Source: Haladaptatus litoreus
Lineage (GTDB): Archaea > Halobacteriota > Halobacteria > Halobacteriales > Haladaptataceae
Assembly: GCF_900156425.1 (NCBI RefSeq)
Contig: NZ_FTNO01000001.1
Span: forward strand, 1,550,001-1,614,000
DNA length: 64,000 bases
Direction of reading: 5' to 3'
Part shown: one piece after another, positions 1 through 9,031 of the stretch
Position numbering within the stretch: position 1 is the stretch's first letter
How the letters are laid out: every line of letters begins with the position of its first letter
The notes under the pieces: generated by a model
Seen by the model: the letters and a program-made list of their open reading frames with translations, nothing else
Database searches by the model: none
What the model was told of the DNA's origin: nothing
Made by a program: the position numbers and the translations under genes

Positions 1-72
1 TTCTCGGCGTTCGACGCAGGTCGAAACAGCGAGAGAACCGTCGATGGCGACGGAGGAATCAATGGCGATTGA
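1..72 (+). CDS. glpA: GlpA C-terminus (partial)
   Basis: This is an open frame entering from the left edge and stopping at TGA 70-72. It codes for the last 23 residues, ending GINGD. It overlaps the start of glpB, and glpB and glpC follow directly, so it is inferred to be the end of glpA, the FAD-bearing catalytic subunit of anaerobic glycerol-3-phosphate dehydrogenase. The visible part holds no diagnostic motif, so the name rests on gene order. Confidence 0.6.
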   Translation, partial: FSAFDAGRNSERTVDGDGGINGD

Positions 73-1342
73 AGACGATGTCGTCGTCATCGGGGGCGGG
101 TTGGCCGGAATGACAACCGCGCTGTCCGCGGCCCGCGAGGGGTCGCGGGTCAGACTGCTTTCGCACAAAGAGAGCACCCTGCGGTTCGCCAGCGGGCTTA
201 TCGACGTGCTGGGCTACGCCGGGAACGAAATCGTCTCGAATCCGTTCGAGACGATTTCGGAGTTGCCGGACGAACATCCCTACCGGAAAGTCGGCGAGTC
301 CGGCGTCCGCGCCGGACTCGCCCTGTTCGATTCGGTGGCCGACTACGCGGGCGACCACACCGACAAAAACGCCCTCGTGCCGACCTTTGGCGGGCGAATC
401 AAACCGACAGCGCGCTACCCGAAACACACTGCACCCGGATTGGCAAGCGACCAACGAGACACCCTGCTCGTCGGCTTCGAGACAATTGTTGACTTCGACG
501 CCCCGCTGGCCGCGGAACATCTCGCGGAAACGGTTCCGTTCGACGTTCGCGGCGTGACGCTGTCGTTCCCCGGCGAGTTTCGAACCGACGCCAAAATCAC
601 CAGACTCGCCCACGCGCTGGACAAAAACGAGCGCGTCGAAATCGGAAGTAGCGAGAACGTCTCCCAGTCGGAACCGGTTCGAATCGCACTCGCCGAGCAA
701 ATCAAGCCACATCTCGGCGATGCGGAACGAATCGGCTTTCCCGCGATGTTGGGCGAAGACCATCCCGAGGACGTTCGGGCGACGCTCGAACGAAAGTTGG
801 GCGTCGAGGTGTTCGAAATTCCGATGGGGCCGCCGAGTCTCCCCGGGATGCGCCTCGAAGCGCAGTTCGAAACCGCGCTGAAGGAGGCGGGCGTTCGAAT
901 CACGACCGGAAATCCGGTCGTGGATTTCGAGGGCGACGAGCGGATTTCGGCGGTCATCGTGGAGCGAAACGGCGCGCCGATTCCGTTTCACGGAGAACAG
1001 TTCGTGCTGGCGACCGGCGGACTGGTCGGGAAGGGAATCGACTCCGACCGCGAGGGCGTCCACGAACCGATTTTCGACTGCTACGTTCCTGCCCCCGAAG
1101 ACCGATACGACTGGTCGGAAGAGGGAGCGTTCGACGACCATCGGTTCGCTCGATTCGGGGTGCAGGTAGACGACGAACTTCGCCCGCTCGATTCGGCGGA
1201 CGAACCGGAGTTCGAGAACCTCCGCGCTGTCGGCGGCGTTCTCGGTAACTGCGACGTTTCGGCGGAGAAATCAGCAAGCGGCGTCTCGCTTTCGACCGGC
1301 GCTGTTGCGGGACGAAAGGCAAGCGACGAGGTGAATCCATGA
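62..1342 (+). CDS. glpB: Anaerobic glycerol-3-phosphate dehydrogenase subunit B
   Basis: Subunit of the membrane-associated GlpABC complex that oxidises glycerol-3-phosphate to dihydroxyacetone phosphate and passes electrons through GlpC to the quinone pool. Haloarchaea use it for glycerol catabolism. The N-terminus has a Rossmann dinucleotide-binding motif (VVVIGGGLAGMTTAL, about residues 7-21), and a GlpB-like C-terminus with GGVLGNCD precedes the stop. I chose ATG 62 (protein starting MAIEDD) over the in-frame ATG 44, because the motif then starts about 10 residues in, as is usual. The ATG 62 start overlaps the glpA stop by 11 nt. The gene overlaps glpC by ATGA (1339-1342), so the three are probably translationally coupled. 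Confidence 0.93.
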   Translation: MAIEDDVVVIGGGLAGMTTALSAAREGSRVRLLSHKESTLRFASGLIDVLGYAGNEIVSNPFETISELPDEHPYRKVGESGVRAGLALFDSVADYAGDHTDKNALVPTFGGRIKPTARYPKHTAPGLASDQRDTLLVGFETIVDFDAPLAAEHLAETVPFDVRGVTLSFPGEFRTDAKITRLAHALDKNERVEIGSSENVSQSEPVRIALAEQIKPHLGDAERIGFPAMLGEDHPEDVRATLERKLGVEVFEIPMGPPSLPGMRLEAQFETALKEAGVRITTGNPVVDFEGDERISAVIVERNGAPIPFHGEQFVLATGGLVGKGIDSDREGVHEPIFDCYVPAPEDRYDWSEEGAFDDHRFARFGVQVDDELRPLDSADEPEFENLRAVGGVLGNCDVSAEKSASGVSLSTGAVAGRKASDEVNP

Positions 1343-2682
1343 GTGAAAAGGAAGCAGAATCACGAAATCCATCCGAACTGCAGGACGTATTCAGCGGCGA
1401 ACCGATGGACCTCAGACCGGGGTCGGACGACTGTTACAAATGCTCCACCTGCGACACGGAGTGCCCGGTCGCGGAAGTTGACGACGACTTCCCCGGGCCG
1501 AAGTTCCAGGGGCCGGAGCAGTGGCGACTCAAGCGCAAGGACGACCACGACATCGACGATTCGGTGATGTCCTGTTCGAACTGCATGCGCTGTGATAACG
1601 CCTGTCCATCCGAAGTGCCGCTCTCCCAGATGCACAACACGGCCCGCGGCGAGTACGTTGACGAACAGATGTCGAAGTTCTCGCGCGAGTACATCCGAAA
1701 CCGGATTCTGTCGAACTACGGCAGACTCGCGCCCCTTGCCTCTAAATTCCCGCGACTGACGAACTTCGTCATGGGACTGTCCGTGACGAAGTTCGTGAAC
1801 GAGAAAGTGATGGGAATCACCAGCCAGCGCGACTTCCCCGAATTTGCCACGGAGACGTTTACGGATTGGTGGGAGAAGCGAGGCAGCGAAGCCACCTCGA
1901 AAAAGCGAGCGCGGGAGGCGCGGGCAGAACGCGGCGAGGTGGCAGAAAACGACGACAAGCGAGTCGCCTACTTCCACGGCGACTACTCGAATTACAACAC
2001 GCCGGAGGTGGCGAAATCGATGGTTCGCGTCTTCGAGCAGTTCGGCTACGAAGTCGCCGTTCCCGACCAGCGCTGTTCCGGCACGCCGATGTTCGCCAAC
2101 GGTATGATGGACGACGCGCGCCGGGCCGCGAAGTTCAACATCGAAACCTTCGCCGCCTTGGTCGAGCAGGGCTACGACGTGATTTGCTCGTGTACGTCCT
2201 GTTCGATGGCGCTCAGGCAGGAGTACCCCGAACTCTACTCGTTCGACGGAACCGCGAAGGTCGCCGCGAACACCTTCGAAGCCCTCGAATATCTCCGCGT
2301 TCACGAGGATTTGGAGGGTGAACTCGCCGATTCGTCGGTTCCGGAATCCGAGTTCGGCGAACTGGCCTACCACGCGCCGTGCCACGCCAGAAATCAGGGA
2401 CTCGACGGGCAGGCCGTCGAACTGCTGTCCGCACTCGACGGCACCGACCCGGTGGACGTGGGCGACTCCTGTTCGGGTATCAGCGGCACCTACGGCTGGA
2501 AATCGGAGAAGTACGACACGTCGATGAAAATCGGCGACGAGATGTTCGAGCACATGGAAGACGTAGAAAGCGAAACGGGAATGACCGAATGTCCGACCTG
2601 CGCGATGCAGATGAACCACGGGACGGGCTACGACATTCGCCATCCGCTCGAAGTGCTGGATTCGGCGCTCGTGGACGCCTAA
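1339..2682 (+). CDS. glpC: Anaerobic glycerol-3-phosphate dehydrogenase subunit C
   Basis: Iron-sulfur subunit that anchors the GlpAB dimer at the membrane and hands electrons to quinone. Two ferredoxin-type 4Fe-4S motifs are visible: CYKCSTCDTECP (about residues 32-43) and CSNCMRCDNACP (about 79-90). Two cysteine-rich CCG-type domains follow, with CSCTSCSMAL in the middle, APCHARNQG later and CPTCAMQMNHG near the end. These are the heterodisulfide-reductase-like modules of the family. At 447 aa it has the expected length. It is the last gene of the glpABC operon, and about 110 nt of apparently non-coding sequence follow. Confidence 0.94.
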   Translation: MSEKEAESRNPSELQDVFSGEPMDLRPGSDDCYKCSTCDTECPVAEVDDDFPGPKFQGPEQWRLKRKDDHDIDDSVMSCSNCMRCDNACPSEVPLSQMHNTARGEYVDEQMSKFSREYIRNRILSNYGRLAPLASKFPRLTNFVMGLSVTKFVNEKVMGITSQRDFPEFATETFTDWWEKRGSEATSKKRAREARAERGEVAENDDKRVAYFHGDYSNYNTPEVAKSMVRVFEQFGYEVAVPDQRCSGTPMFANGMMDDARRAAKFNIETFAALVEQGYDVICSCTSCSMALRQEYPELYSFDGTAKVAANTFEALEYLRVHEDLEGELADSSVPESEFGELAYHAPCHARNQGLDGQAVELLSALDGTDPVDVGDSCSGISGTYGWKSEKYDTSMKIGDEMFEHMEDVESETGMTECPTCAMQMNHGTGYDIRHPLEVLDSALVDA

Positions 2683-2792
2683 AGCCACAGCATTCGATTT
2701 CTTCACGCCAGTAAATCAGGGACATCGAACTCAATACCTCTAAATATCACTCCGAAGTAACGTTTTAGCCGACTCGGTGACTGCATACTCCC

Positions 2793-3134
2793 GTGTTCGA
2801 TAGCCTTCACCGCGAACTCGCGCTGTTCGAGCGTGCAGTGCAGATACTCAAACTCGTCCGGGAGAACGACCCAGTTGGTATTCGTCGTCTGTCACGCCAA
2901 TCGGGACACGAACACCACGAAACCCGCGCCGCGCTTGGGATGCTGGAAGACGAGGGATACATCGAAGCGACGCCGGAGGGAGCAGTTCCGACGGAAGAAG
3001 CGGAGACGTTTCTAACTGAGTTGGACGAGTCGCTCGACGACGTTTCAACACGAATCGAAGCACTCGCGTCCTGTCACCTCTCACGGTCAGCCGAACTCAC
3101 CCAACCGCCCGAATTTACTCACGCGAAACGCTGA
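2793..3134 (+). CDS. Winged-helix transcriptional regulator
   Basis: This 113-aa protein starts at GTG 2793. Residues about 15-70 have the pattern of a winged helix: an N-terminal helix (LALFERAVQILKLVRE), a helix-turn-helix (GIRRLSRQSGHEHHETRAALGMLEDEGYIEA) and a wing with PTEEAETFL. The last 40 residues are helical and then low in structure. A role as a DNA-binding regulator is inferred from the fold pattern. The target is unknown, though glpABC lies directly upstream on the same strand. Its 3' end overlaps a convergent 38-residue gene by 20 nt. Confidence 0.7.
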   Translation: MFDSLHRELALFERAVQILKLVRENDPVGIRRLSRQSGHEHHETRAALGMLEDEGYIEATPEGAVPTEEAETFLTELDESLDDVSTRIEALASCHLSRSAELTQPPEFTHAKR

Positions 3135-3231
3135 CGTTTCGCATCTCCCCGCCACAGTCCGGACACTCGCCGGGATGCTTGAGCGCGCTCACGCGGTTGC
3201 CACACTGTTCGCACTCGTAGGTTGCAGTCAT
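3115..3231 (-). CDS. Rubrerythrin-like zinc-ribbon microprotein (38 aa)
   Basis: A short frame starts at ATG 3231 and ends at TAA 3115, coding 38 residues that begin MTATYECEQCGNRVSA. Two Cys pairs, CEQC and CPDC spaced about 17 residues apart, form a one-knuckle-pair zinc ribbon like the C-terminal rubredoxin module of rubrerythrins. Similar 35-45 residue proteins are common in haloarchaea and are often labelled rubrerythrin-like. It is convergent with, and overlaps, the regulator upstream. The function is unknown: metal binding is well supported, but redox activity is only a guess. Confidence 0.75.
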   Translation of the reverse strand: MTATYECEQCGNRVSALKHPGECPDCGGEMRNVSVSRE

Positions 3232-3324
3232 CTCAGTAGAGATACGTCGGCAAGTCAGTTAACTCTGATTCACGTCGAAAATTCGGTTTGCGTCGAAAAC
3301 AACCCCGCCAATAGCCGAATCGAG

Positions 3325-4344
3325 TCAGTAATCGAGGTCGTCGGTGTAGCGGTCAAGGAGAAGGACTGCACCACCACCGACGAGCGCGGCGAAAACCGCA
3401 CCGCCGAGAACGGTCGGCGTCCACGCGAACGTATCCGCTCCGAATATCTTTTCGACGGGGAACCGAAGCGCCCCGACCATCAGACTGACGAGGAACGTGA
3501 GTGTCGCCGCGCGATAATGGTCGAGCGCCCACGCGACGACCTTCGAAATCGTCAGTACGCCGATTCCGGCACCGACCATGAACGTGATGACAACGGAACC
3601 CGGCGCGACGAGAGCATCGACCGAACCGCCGTTTGCGAGTCCGAGAACCGCGTCTTTGAACCCGTGTAAGTTGTTCGAGAGATATTCGTACTGGCCGAGG
3701 AGATAGAGTATGAGTGCCCCGGAAATGCCCGGCAGCACCATCGCGCTGATGGCAATCATGCCCGTGAAAAAGATGAGCGGGAGTGGAGTCGCACCGCCGG
3801 TTTTCTCGACCGCACCGGCCACGAGAAACGCGAGGACGAACCCGGCGATGGCCGCGCCGATTTGGCCCGGCGTCTCGACCGAAACTTCATCGTAGAGGAC
3901 GATGGCCGACGCCGCGATGAGGCCGAAGAAGAAGGCAAAGAGGAGCACCGGAACCTGTTCGCTCGCGAGCGTTACCAATCCGGTGACCGTCAGAATTGCG
4001 GTTGCGATTCCGGCACCGAGGGCGAGCAGGAACGGTAAGTCCATCTCTTCGAGCATCGCCAGAACCTTCGCCCGTTCGTCCGGGTTGTGTATCTGGAACA
4101 CGCTCGTTACAATTTTGGGATTGAACGATGCGACTGCCGAAATGAGTCGCTCGTAGATTCCCGTGATGAGGGCAATCGTCCCGCCGGAGACGCCGGGCAC
4201 CGCGTCGGCGGCACCCATGCAGATCCCCTTCAGGTAAATCGTCAAGAGGGCGCGCATTGCTCCGGGGTTTCCGGGCCAATCAAAAAACGATTCCCATCCA
4301 CGCTCGACGGTACTCGATTCTCGCTCGTCTCTCGTCACTGCCAC
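3325..4344 (-). CDS. DUF368 polyprenyl-phosphate transporter family protein
   Basis: A 339-aa multi-spanning membrane protein. It carries the DUF368 signature close to the N-terminus (KGICMGAADAVPGVSGG, then TIALITGIYERLI) and a related second half (SAMVLPGISGALILYLLG), consistent with the internal repeat of the family. Bacterial DUF368 members (PopT) were shown to move undecaprenyl phosphate across the membrane for carrier recycling. Here the gene lies 74 nt downstream of aglB on the same strand, so the archaeal substrate may be dolichol phosphate released during glycan transfer (inference). It starts at GTG 4344; an internal ATG is possible, but it would lose part of the soluble N-terminus. 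Confidence 0.88.
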   Translation of the reverse strand: MAVTRDERESSTVERGWESFFDWPGNPGAMRALLTIYLKGICMGAADAVPGVSGGTIALITGIYERLISAVASFNPKIVTSVFQIHNPDERAKVLAMLEEMDLPFLLALGAGIATAILTVTGLVTLASEQVPVLLFAFFFGLIAASAIVLYDEVSVETPGQIGAAIAGFVLAFLVAGAVEKTGGATPLPLIFFTGMIAISAMVLPGISGALILYLLGQYEYLSNNLHGFKDAVLGLANGGSVDALVAPGSVVITFMVGAGIGVLTISKVVAWALDHYRAATLTFLVSLMVGALRFPVEKIFGADTFAWTPTVLGGAVFAALVGGGAVLLLDRYTDDLDY

Positions 4345-4418
4345 TCGCTACGAGAAGCATGAATATGAGGATAGGGGCCGGAGACGAATCAAACGAAAAA
4401 ACGAAACCGATTGCTGGT

Positions 4419-7400
4419 TCAGTCGCGCCGAGCGATGACCAACGTCGCCGCATACGCACCGACGAGACTGCCTCGCGTCAGCGGCGACGCGGGGCCGGGA
4501 AGCGAGTTCGACTCGTTTCCTGTCGAGTTGTTGCCGACCGAACCGTTTCCGGCAGACGAGTTGTCTCCCGTCTGATTGCCGGGGTCACTCGGGCCTGCGG
4601 AGTTGTTGCCGGTCGAATTGTTCGCGCCTTCCACCGGAATCGTCTGCTGTTGGTCAACCGACACTGTGACGGGACTGTCATCCTCGCCGAGCACTTGGGC
4701 TTCCGAAACCTGTGCTGTGCCGTTCGTGAACTCGAAGCCGTCCTCGCCAGCGGTCTGTGGCGTTCGGAACTCATATGGCCCGGTCGCACGGACGCTGACG
4801 TTCGTGTAGCCTTCGTCAGTTCCCCACTGGTCGTAGCCAGTCGTGGAGTACGGCAGGGTCATCGTGAACTCGCCGTTCTCGTCGGTCTGAGCCATCTGCG
4901 TGTAGGTGAACGCACTTCCAGTGTCGGTCTGCATCCGAACCGAGGCGGTGATGTTGGTGTTCGCGGGGCCGGTTCCTTCCACCGTTGCACCCTCGACTCG
5001 CTCGAAGGTCTTCACCCACGATGGCGACGTGCGGAAGTAATCCTGTGTGGAGACGCCTGCTTGTTGGAGCAGTCCCACCCGCTGACTAAGCACCTGATAG
5101 TGCGACGGAACCTGCGTCGATTGTGACTGACTCTCTTTCACGACGCGGTAGTGTTCCATCGCCGGGATGCGCTCGCTCGGATACGGCCCGATACCGCCGA
5201 TTTGCGCACTCCCGTCCTCTCTGACGTATTTACGGGCTTCCTGCATCGTGTCGAACCGCTTTACGACCGTGTCGTTCGCGTTTTGCGAGAGGGCACTTGG
5301 AGCGACCTTGAGGGGTTGTCCGTCCTGTCCTTGCGTCGTTTTCCAGTCCAGCACGATTGGTCTTGGCTCGACCGCGCTTCCGTGATAGCGGTACAGTCGA
5401 ACCATCTGGCTGTCGTAGTACGGCTGTTTGTGTTGGGCGATTCGGCTCTGTCGGGTGTAGATGGAATCGTAGTAGTCGCCCGCCGAGGCGTCGTCTTTGA
5501 ACACCGTCGGCGCGAAGAACTTCACGTTCCCTGGCTGGCCGTTCGTTTCGACCATCTTCCAGTCGACCATCACGTACTTGGTCTGCTCGTTTTCGTCACC
5601 GAGGTTGTTCAGCACTTCGTTCGCCTCGGATTCGTTCTGGGCAAGCAGGTAGTTCGCGGCAGTGGTCGCTCCTTCTTGGAACGGGTTGGCGTTCGGGATT
5701 CGCTCACCTTCGACCGTAATCCAGTGACCGTAGTCCCACCACGACATGACGCCGTAGCTTCCCTCCGGATAGTCGTAATCGCCGTCACCTTCCGTGTAGG
5801 TGCCGTAATACTCCATCGAGTTTCCGGCACCGCCGTAGTTGCCTTCCTGTGGCGTGTTGGTCTGCATCCACTCCAGTGTGCCATCCCACTGGGTAACAGC
5901 ACCGGGAGCGGTGCTGTTACCCGTCTGAGCCGCGGTGGCCGTCTGGCCGTTGCCGACCTGTACCGGCATGACCAATCCGGGGATGACGAGCATCACGACG
6001 AAAACGACCGCCAGCACTTGATACATCTCGACGTTCCGAATCGTATCGCGCGTCGCGCTGTCGAATCCGACCGCCCCGAGAATCCATCCGAGGAGGTAGG
6101 CGTTCAGCACTGCGACCGGAACTGCGAGATAGTAGTTGAATCGAACCTGCGTGAACGCGGCGGCGGTGATGAAGGCGGCCCAGACGAGGACGAGGAGCTT
6201 TTCGGCCTCGTGTTCGTCTGCCGAAACCGCGCGCCAGACCATCACCAGCGCGCCGAGAATGGCGGTGAAGAACATCAGGCCGTACTGCGGGATAACCGCC
6301 GACGAAAGCGACTGTGATCCTTGCAGGAACGGTTGTGCCTCACCGATGGTTCGCTGTGCCGCGCCCGCGTTGAACCCGACGAACCGAACCAGATTCGTCT
6401 GAATCAGATTGAACAGGTTCGGGAGCGCCACGTAGACGAGTAGGGTTCCGATGCCGAGAATGCCGAAGATGGCGACCGGATACAGCATCGGCGAAACATC
6501 TCGGTCGTCCCACTCGCGCGCCAACCACGTCATAAATCCTGCGCCAATCGAGACGGCGAACGCCATGAGCGGTTGGAGGATGGAGAACTTCGTCGCGCTG
6601 AACGAAATCGTTCCGAGCGGAACGAGCAAAAGGAGGCCCGTCACACCCATGCTGACCGAAGCGACAAAGGCGAGATGGTCGGGGCTGATGCCGCGGACGT
6701 AATCCGCGGTCAGTTTCAGCATGAAGAAGACGCCGAAGATGCCGATGAGGAGAATACCCGGCGGCCACGTCCAGAGGTAGAGTGCGGTCGCAACACCTGC
6801 GAGGACACTGTAACCGAGTGGGCGGCGAACCGCCGCGAAATCACGGTCGGCCAGAAGTTCGAAGACGGGGCGTTCCCGTTCGGCAATCGAAACGGCGACC
6901 ATCATCGCCAGCACGGCGAGGGTCTGGAAGAACGGCTCTACGACGTTGTGGTCGGCGAACCCGACCAATCCACGGCGGAGGAACTCACCCGGAATCAACG
7001 CGAGGACGAGGACGCCGAATACACCGCCAAGACGGCCACCGAGTCGCTTTCCGACGAAGTAGGTCGGAACCGCGACGAGCGTACCGAACACCGCCGGAGC
7101 GACCAGTAGCGTCAGCGCGACCGTTTGCTGCGATGGGTCGCCGAGCCCCACGATTAGCGCGGCAGTTGCGACGAGTTGGTCGTAAAGCGTCCCGAACTGC
7201 CCGACGCTCGTCCCTTGGGGGTAGTACGTCCACGGGTCGAACGGCATCGTCGCGGGCCAGTTGTTGACTGTGTACTGTACTTGTCGGAGATGGTACCATG
7301 CGTCGTTACCGGCGAAGAACACCTCGCCGTTGCGGGTGAACCTATCGTAGGACTGCAGGCGAACCCACAACATGAATCCCAGCAGGAGCGCGAGCGCAGG

Positions 7401-7484
7401 AATGTGATACCAGTCTTCTATCTGGTCGAGGACGGAGTCAGCGAGATTGGAGGACTCCTCGACCTGTTCTGTGCCTTGGCTCAT
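4419..7484 (-). CDS. aglB: Dolichyl-phosphooligosaccharide-protein glycotransferase AglB
   Basis: Oligosaccharyltransferase of the STT3 family. It transfers the lipid-linked glycan to Asn in Asn-X-Ser/Thr on S-layer and other exported proteins, at the outer membrane face. The protein has 1021 residues. The N-terminal half has about 12-13 membrane segments. The catalytic acidic motifs are visible as GNDAWYHLR (Asp61) and FADHNVVE (about 177-183). The acceptor-binding motif WWDYGHW lies at about residues 582-588 and starts the extracellular domain. A Ser/Asn/Gly-rich low-complexity linker and a final hydrophobic stretch close the protein. It heads a probable two-gene unit with DUF368. Glycosyltransferase and flippase genes follow upstream. 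Confidence 0.97.
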   Translation of the reverse strand: MSQGTEQVEESSNLADSVLDQIEDWYHIPALALLLGFMLWVRLQSYDRFTRNGEVFFAGNDAWYHLRQVQYTVNNWPATMPFDPWTYYPQGTSVGQFGTLYDQLVATAALIVGLGDPSQQTVALTLLVAPAVFGTLVAVPTYFVGKRLGGRLGGVFGVLVLALIPGEFLRRGLVGFADHNVVEPFFQTLAVLAMMVAVSIAERERPVFELLADRDFAAVRRPLGYSVLAGVATALYLWTWPPGILLIGIFGVFFMLKLTADYVRGISPDHLAFVASVSMGVTGLLLLVPLGTISFSATKFSILQPLMAFAVSIGAGFMTWLAREWDDRDVSPMLYPVAIFGILGIGTLLVYVALPNLFNLIQTNLVRFVGFNAGAAQRTIGEAQPFLQGSQSLSSAVIPQYGLMFFTAILGALVMVWRAVSADEHEAEKLLVLVWAAFITAAAFTQVRFNYYLAVPVAVLNAYLLGWILGAVGFDSATRDTIRNVEMYQVLAVVFVVMLVIPGLVMPVQVGNGQTATAAQTGNSTAPGAVTQWDGTLEWMQTNTPQEGNYGGAGNSMEYYGTYTEGDGDYDYPEGSYGVMSWWDYGHWITVEGERIPNANPFQEGATTAANYLLAQNESEANEVLNNLGDENEQTKYVMVDWKMVETNGQPGNVKFFAPTVFKDDASAGDYYDSIYTRQSRIAQHKQPYYDSQMVRLYRYHGSAVEPRPIVLDWKTTQGQDGQPLKVAPSALSQNANDTVVKRFDTMQEARKYVREDGSAQIGGIGPYPSERIPAMEHYRVVKESQSQSTQVPSHYQVLSQRVGLLQQAGVSTQDYFRTSPSWVKTFERVEGATVEGTGPANTNITASVRMQTDTGSAFTYTQMAQTDENGEFTMTLPYSTTGYDQWGTDEGYTNVSVRATGPYEFRTPQTAGEDGFEFTNGTAQVSEAQVLGEDDSPVTVSVDQQQTIPVEGANNSTGNNSAGPSDPGNQTGDNSSAGNGSVGNNSTGNESNSLPGPASPLTRGSLVGAYAATLVIARRD

Positions 7485-7537
7485 CGAATGAAAGGTCTGG
7501 CAAAGTGGGGATAAGCCTTATGATGGCGCTCTGGTGG

Positions 7538-9013
7538 TTACCAATTTAGGAAGCGTCTTGGGATGTATGTTTCGAGCCGAGAGCCATCCAGAACACTGCC
7601 AACAGTAGTACGCATCGCTGGACTCACAACTAACAATACACCTACGTAGGTTGTCACACCGACTGCGAGCAGTATTCCGAGGTCAAACCACGACCGAACG
7701 ACTACGACCCGACCGACCGCAGAGACGACGAAAAACATTAGCGCACCCACACCTATCTGTGTACGCAGTGGTCGTGGAAAGAGTTTGACCGACGGAACCT
7801 CCCGTTTGACGACGTATGCCGTGGAGACGTAAATGAAGCTTTCAGCGACGATAGTTGCAACGACGACACCGATAGCACCAAATTGGTGCGTAAGAACGAC
7901 ACCGAGGAGGATATTGGCCGCCAATGCAATACTGGAAATCCGCATATTAACATCCGGCCTGTCGAGACCGTTCATTGTCTGACTAAGAGGGGTCGTTTGT
8001 GTCGAAACGAAACGATAGGCTGCGATACCTGCGATAAGCGATGCCCCGAGCGTGTACTTCGGCCCGTACACCGTCACGACGAGTGCCTTCGGAATCGAGA
8101 GTGCGCCAAAGAGTATCGGTATGGCGAGGATGCTCGCAAACGAGATTGTGTTTGTGATTTCTTGCCCCACCGTCCGTCCTTCGCTCGCCAGTCTGCTCAC
8201 TCGGGGCATCAGACCACTTCCTGCGAGCGTTGCGACAAACGTTGCGGGCATCGTCAACTGGGCCGCCACTTCGTAGTTGGCCGCGGTTGCAGGCACCAGT
8301 AGAACACCCAACAAAATCATATCAAAACGGTTGTAAAGCGTCGCAAAAAAGTCGGTGGGTATGCTATATCGAGCATACCGAAAAAGACTCCGAAGGGTAC
8401 CGAGCGACGGAATTGTAGGCCGTACCCGGAGATAGAAGATGATAATAGGAAACGTCACTGCCGTCGCTCCTACGAGTCCGTACACCATTCCGTCTGCTCC
8501 GTACCCCGCAAAGACAAAAACGAAGACGATCTGCAACGGAAGCGTAAGATATGAACGAAGTGCATCGATCCATGTCGCAATTCCGATTTGACCTCTTGCT
8601 TTCAGAACGCGGTCGAACGACTCGTAGTTCGACTCTGACACAAGTAGTATCACGAACAGGAGCGGTGCCATTGTAAGACCACTGTACGAACGCAAATTGT
8701 CCGCAAGCAGTAGCGCCACACCAGACGCGAAAAGAATCCAAACCGCGTTGAACAAGAACTGGGCACCAATAATCTCCCGTCGTTTTGTCGCGTCCTCGGA
8801 GAATCGTTTCTTGCTTGCTGTTGCCCATCCGGTTAATGGTCTGTCGGCGAGTTTCGTCGCTCCGAACAAGAGATAGTAGCCCCCGAACATCGTCGGGCCG
8901 AGTTCCCGTGCGAAGAGGATGCTTGCGAAAAACCCGGTTGCCGCCATTGCAAATTTGGCGATGGTCGCTTTCGCTGTCTCGCTCCCAAGATTCACGTCCG
9001 TTGCTTCGGTCAT
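7538..9013 (-). CDS. Oligosaccharide flippase (Wzx/MATE-like)
   Basis: A 491-aa polytopic protein with about 12-14 hydrophobic segments. The N-terminus (ATIAKFAMAATGFFASILFARELG) matches polysaccharide-biosynthesis flippases of the Wzx/RfbX group. Members move lipid-linked oligosaccharides across the membrane; AglR plays such a role in Haloferax. Directly upstream of aglB in reading direction, with glycosyltransferases next to it, it is the likely translocase for the glycan made by this cluster (inference from position). The assignment to a flippase is secure, but the orthologue name is not. Confidence 0.88.
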   Translation of the reverse strand: MTEATDVNLGSETAKATIAKFAMAATGFFASILFARELGPTMFGGYYLLFGATKLADRPLTGWATASKKRFSEDATKRREIIGAQFLFNAVWILFASGVALLLADNLRSYSGLTMAPLLFVILLVSESNYESFDRVLKARGQIGIATWIDALRSYLTLPLQIVFVFVFAGYGADGMVYGLVGATAVTFPIIIFYLRVRPTIPSLGTLRSLFRYARYSIPTDFFATLYNRFDMILLGVLLVPATAANYEVAAQLTMPATFVATLAGSGLMPRVSRLASEGRTVGQEITNTISFASILAIPILFGALSIPKALVVTVYGPKYTLGASLIAGIAAYRFVSTQTTPLSQTMNGLDRPDVNMRISSIALAANILLGVVLTHQFGAIGVVVATIVAESFIYVSTAYVVKREVPSVKLFPRPLRTQIGVGALMFFVVSAVGRVVVVRSWFDLGILLAVGVTTYVGVLLVVSPAMRTTVGSVLDGSRLETYIPRRFLNW

Positions 9014-9031
9014 TGTATTATTTTCGCAAGC

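Noticed and set aside
5151-6317. 388-aa plus-strand frame opposite aglB
   Set aside because: Antisense shadow; aglB has all catalytic motifs on the minus strand.
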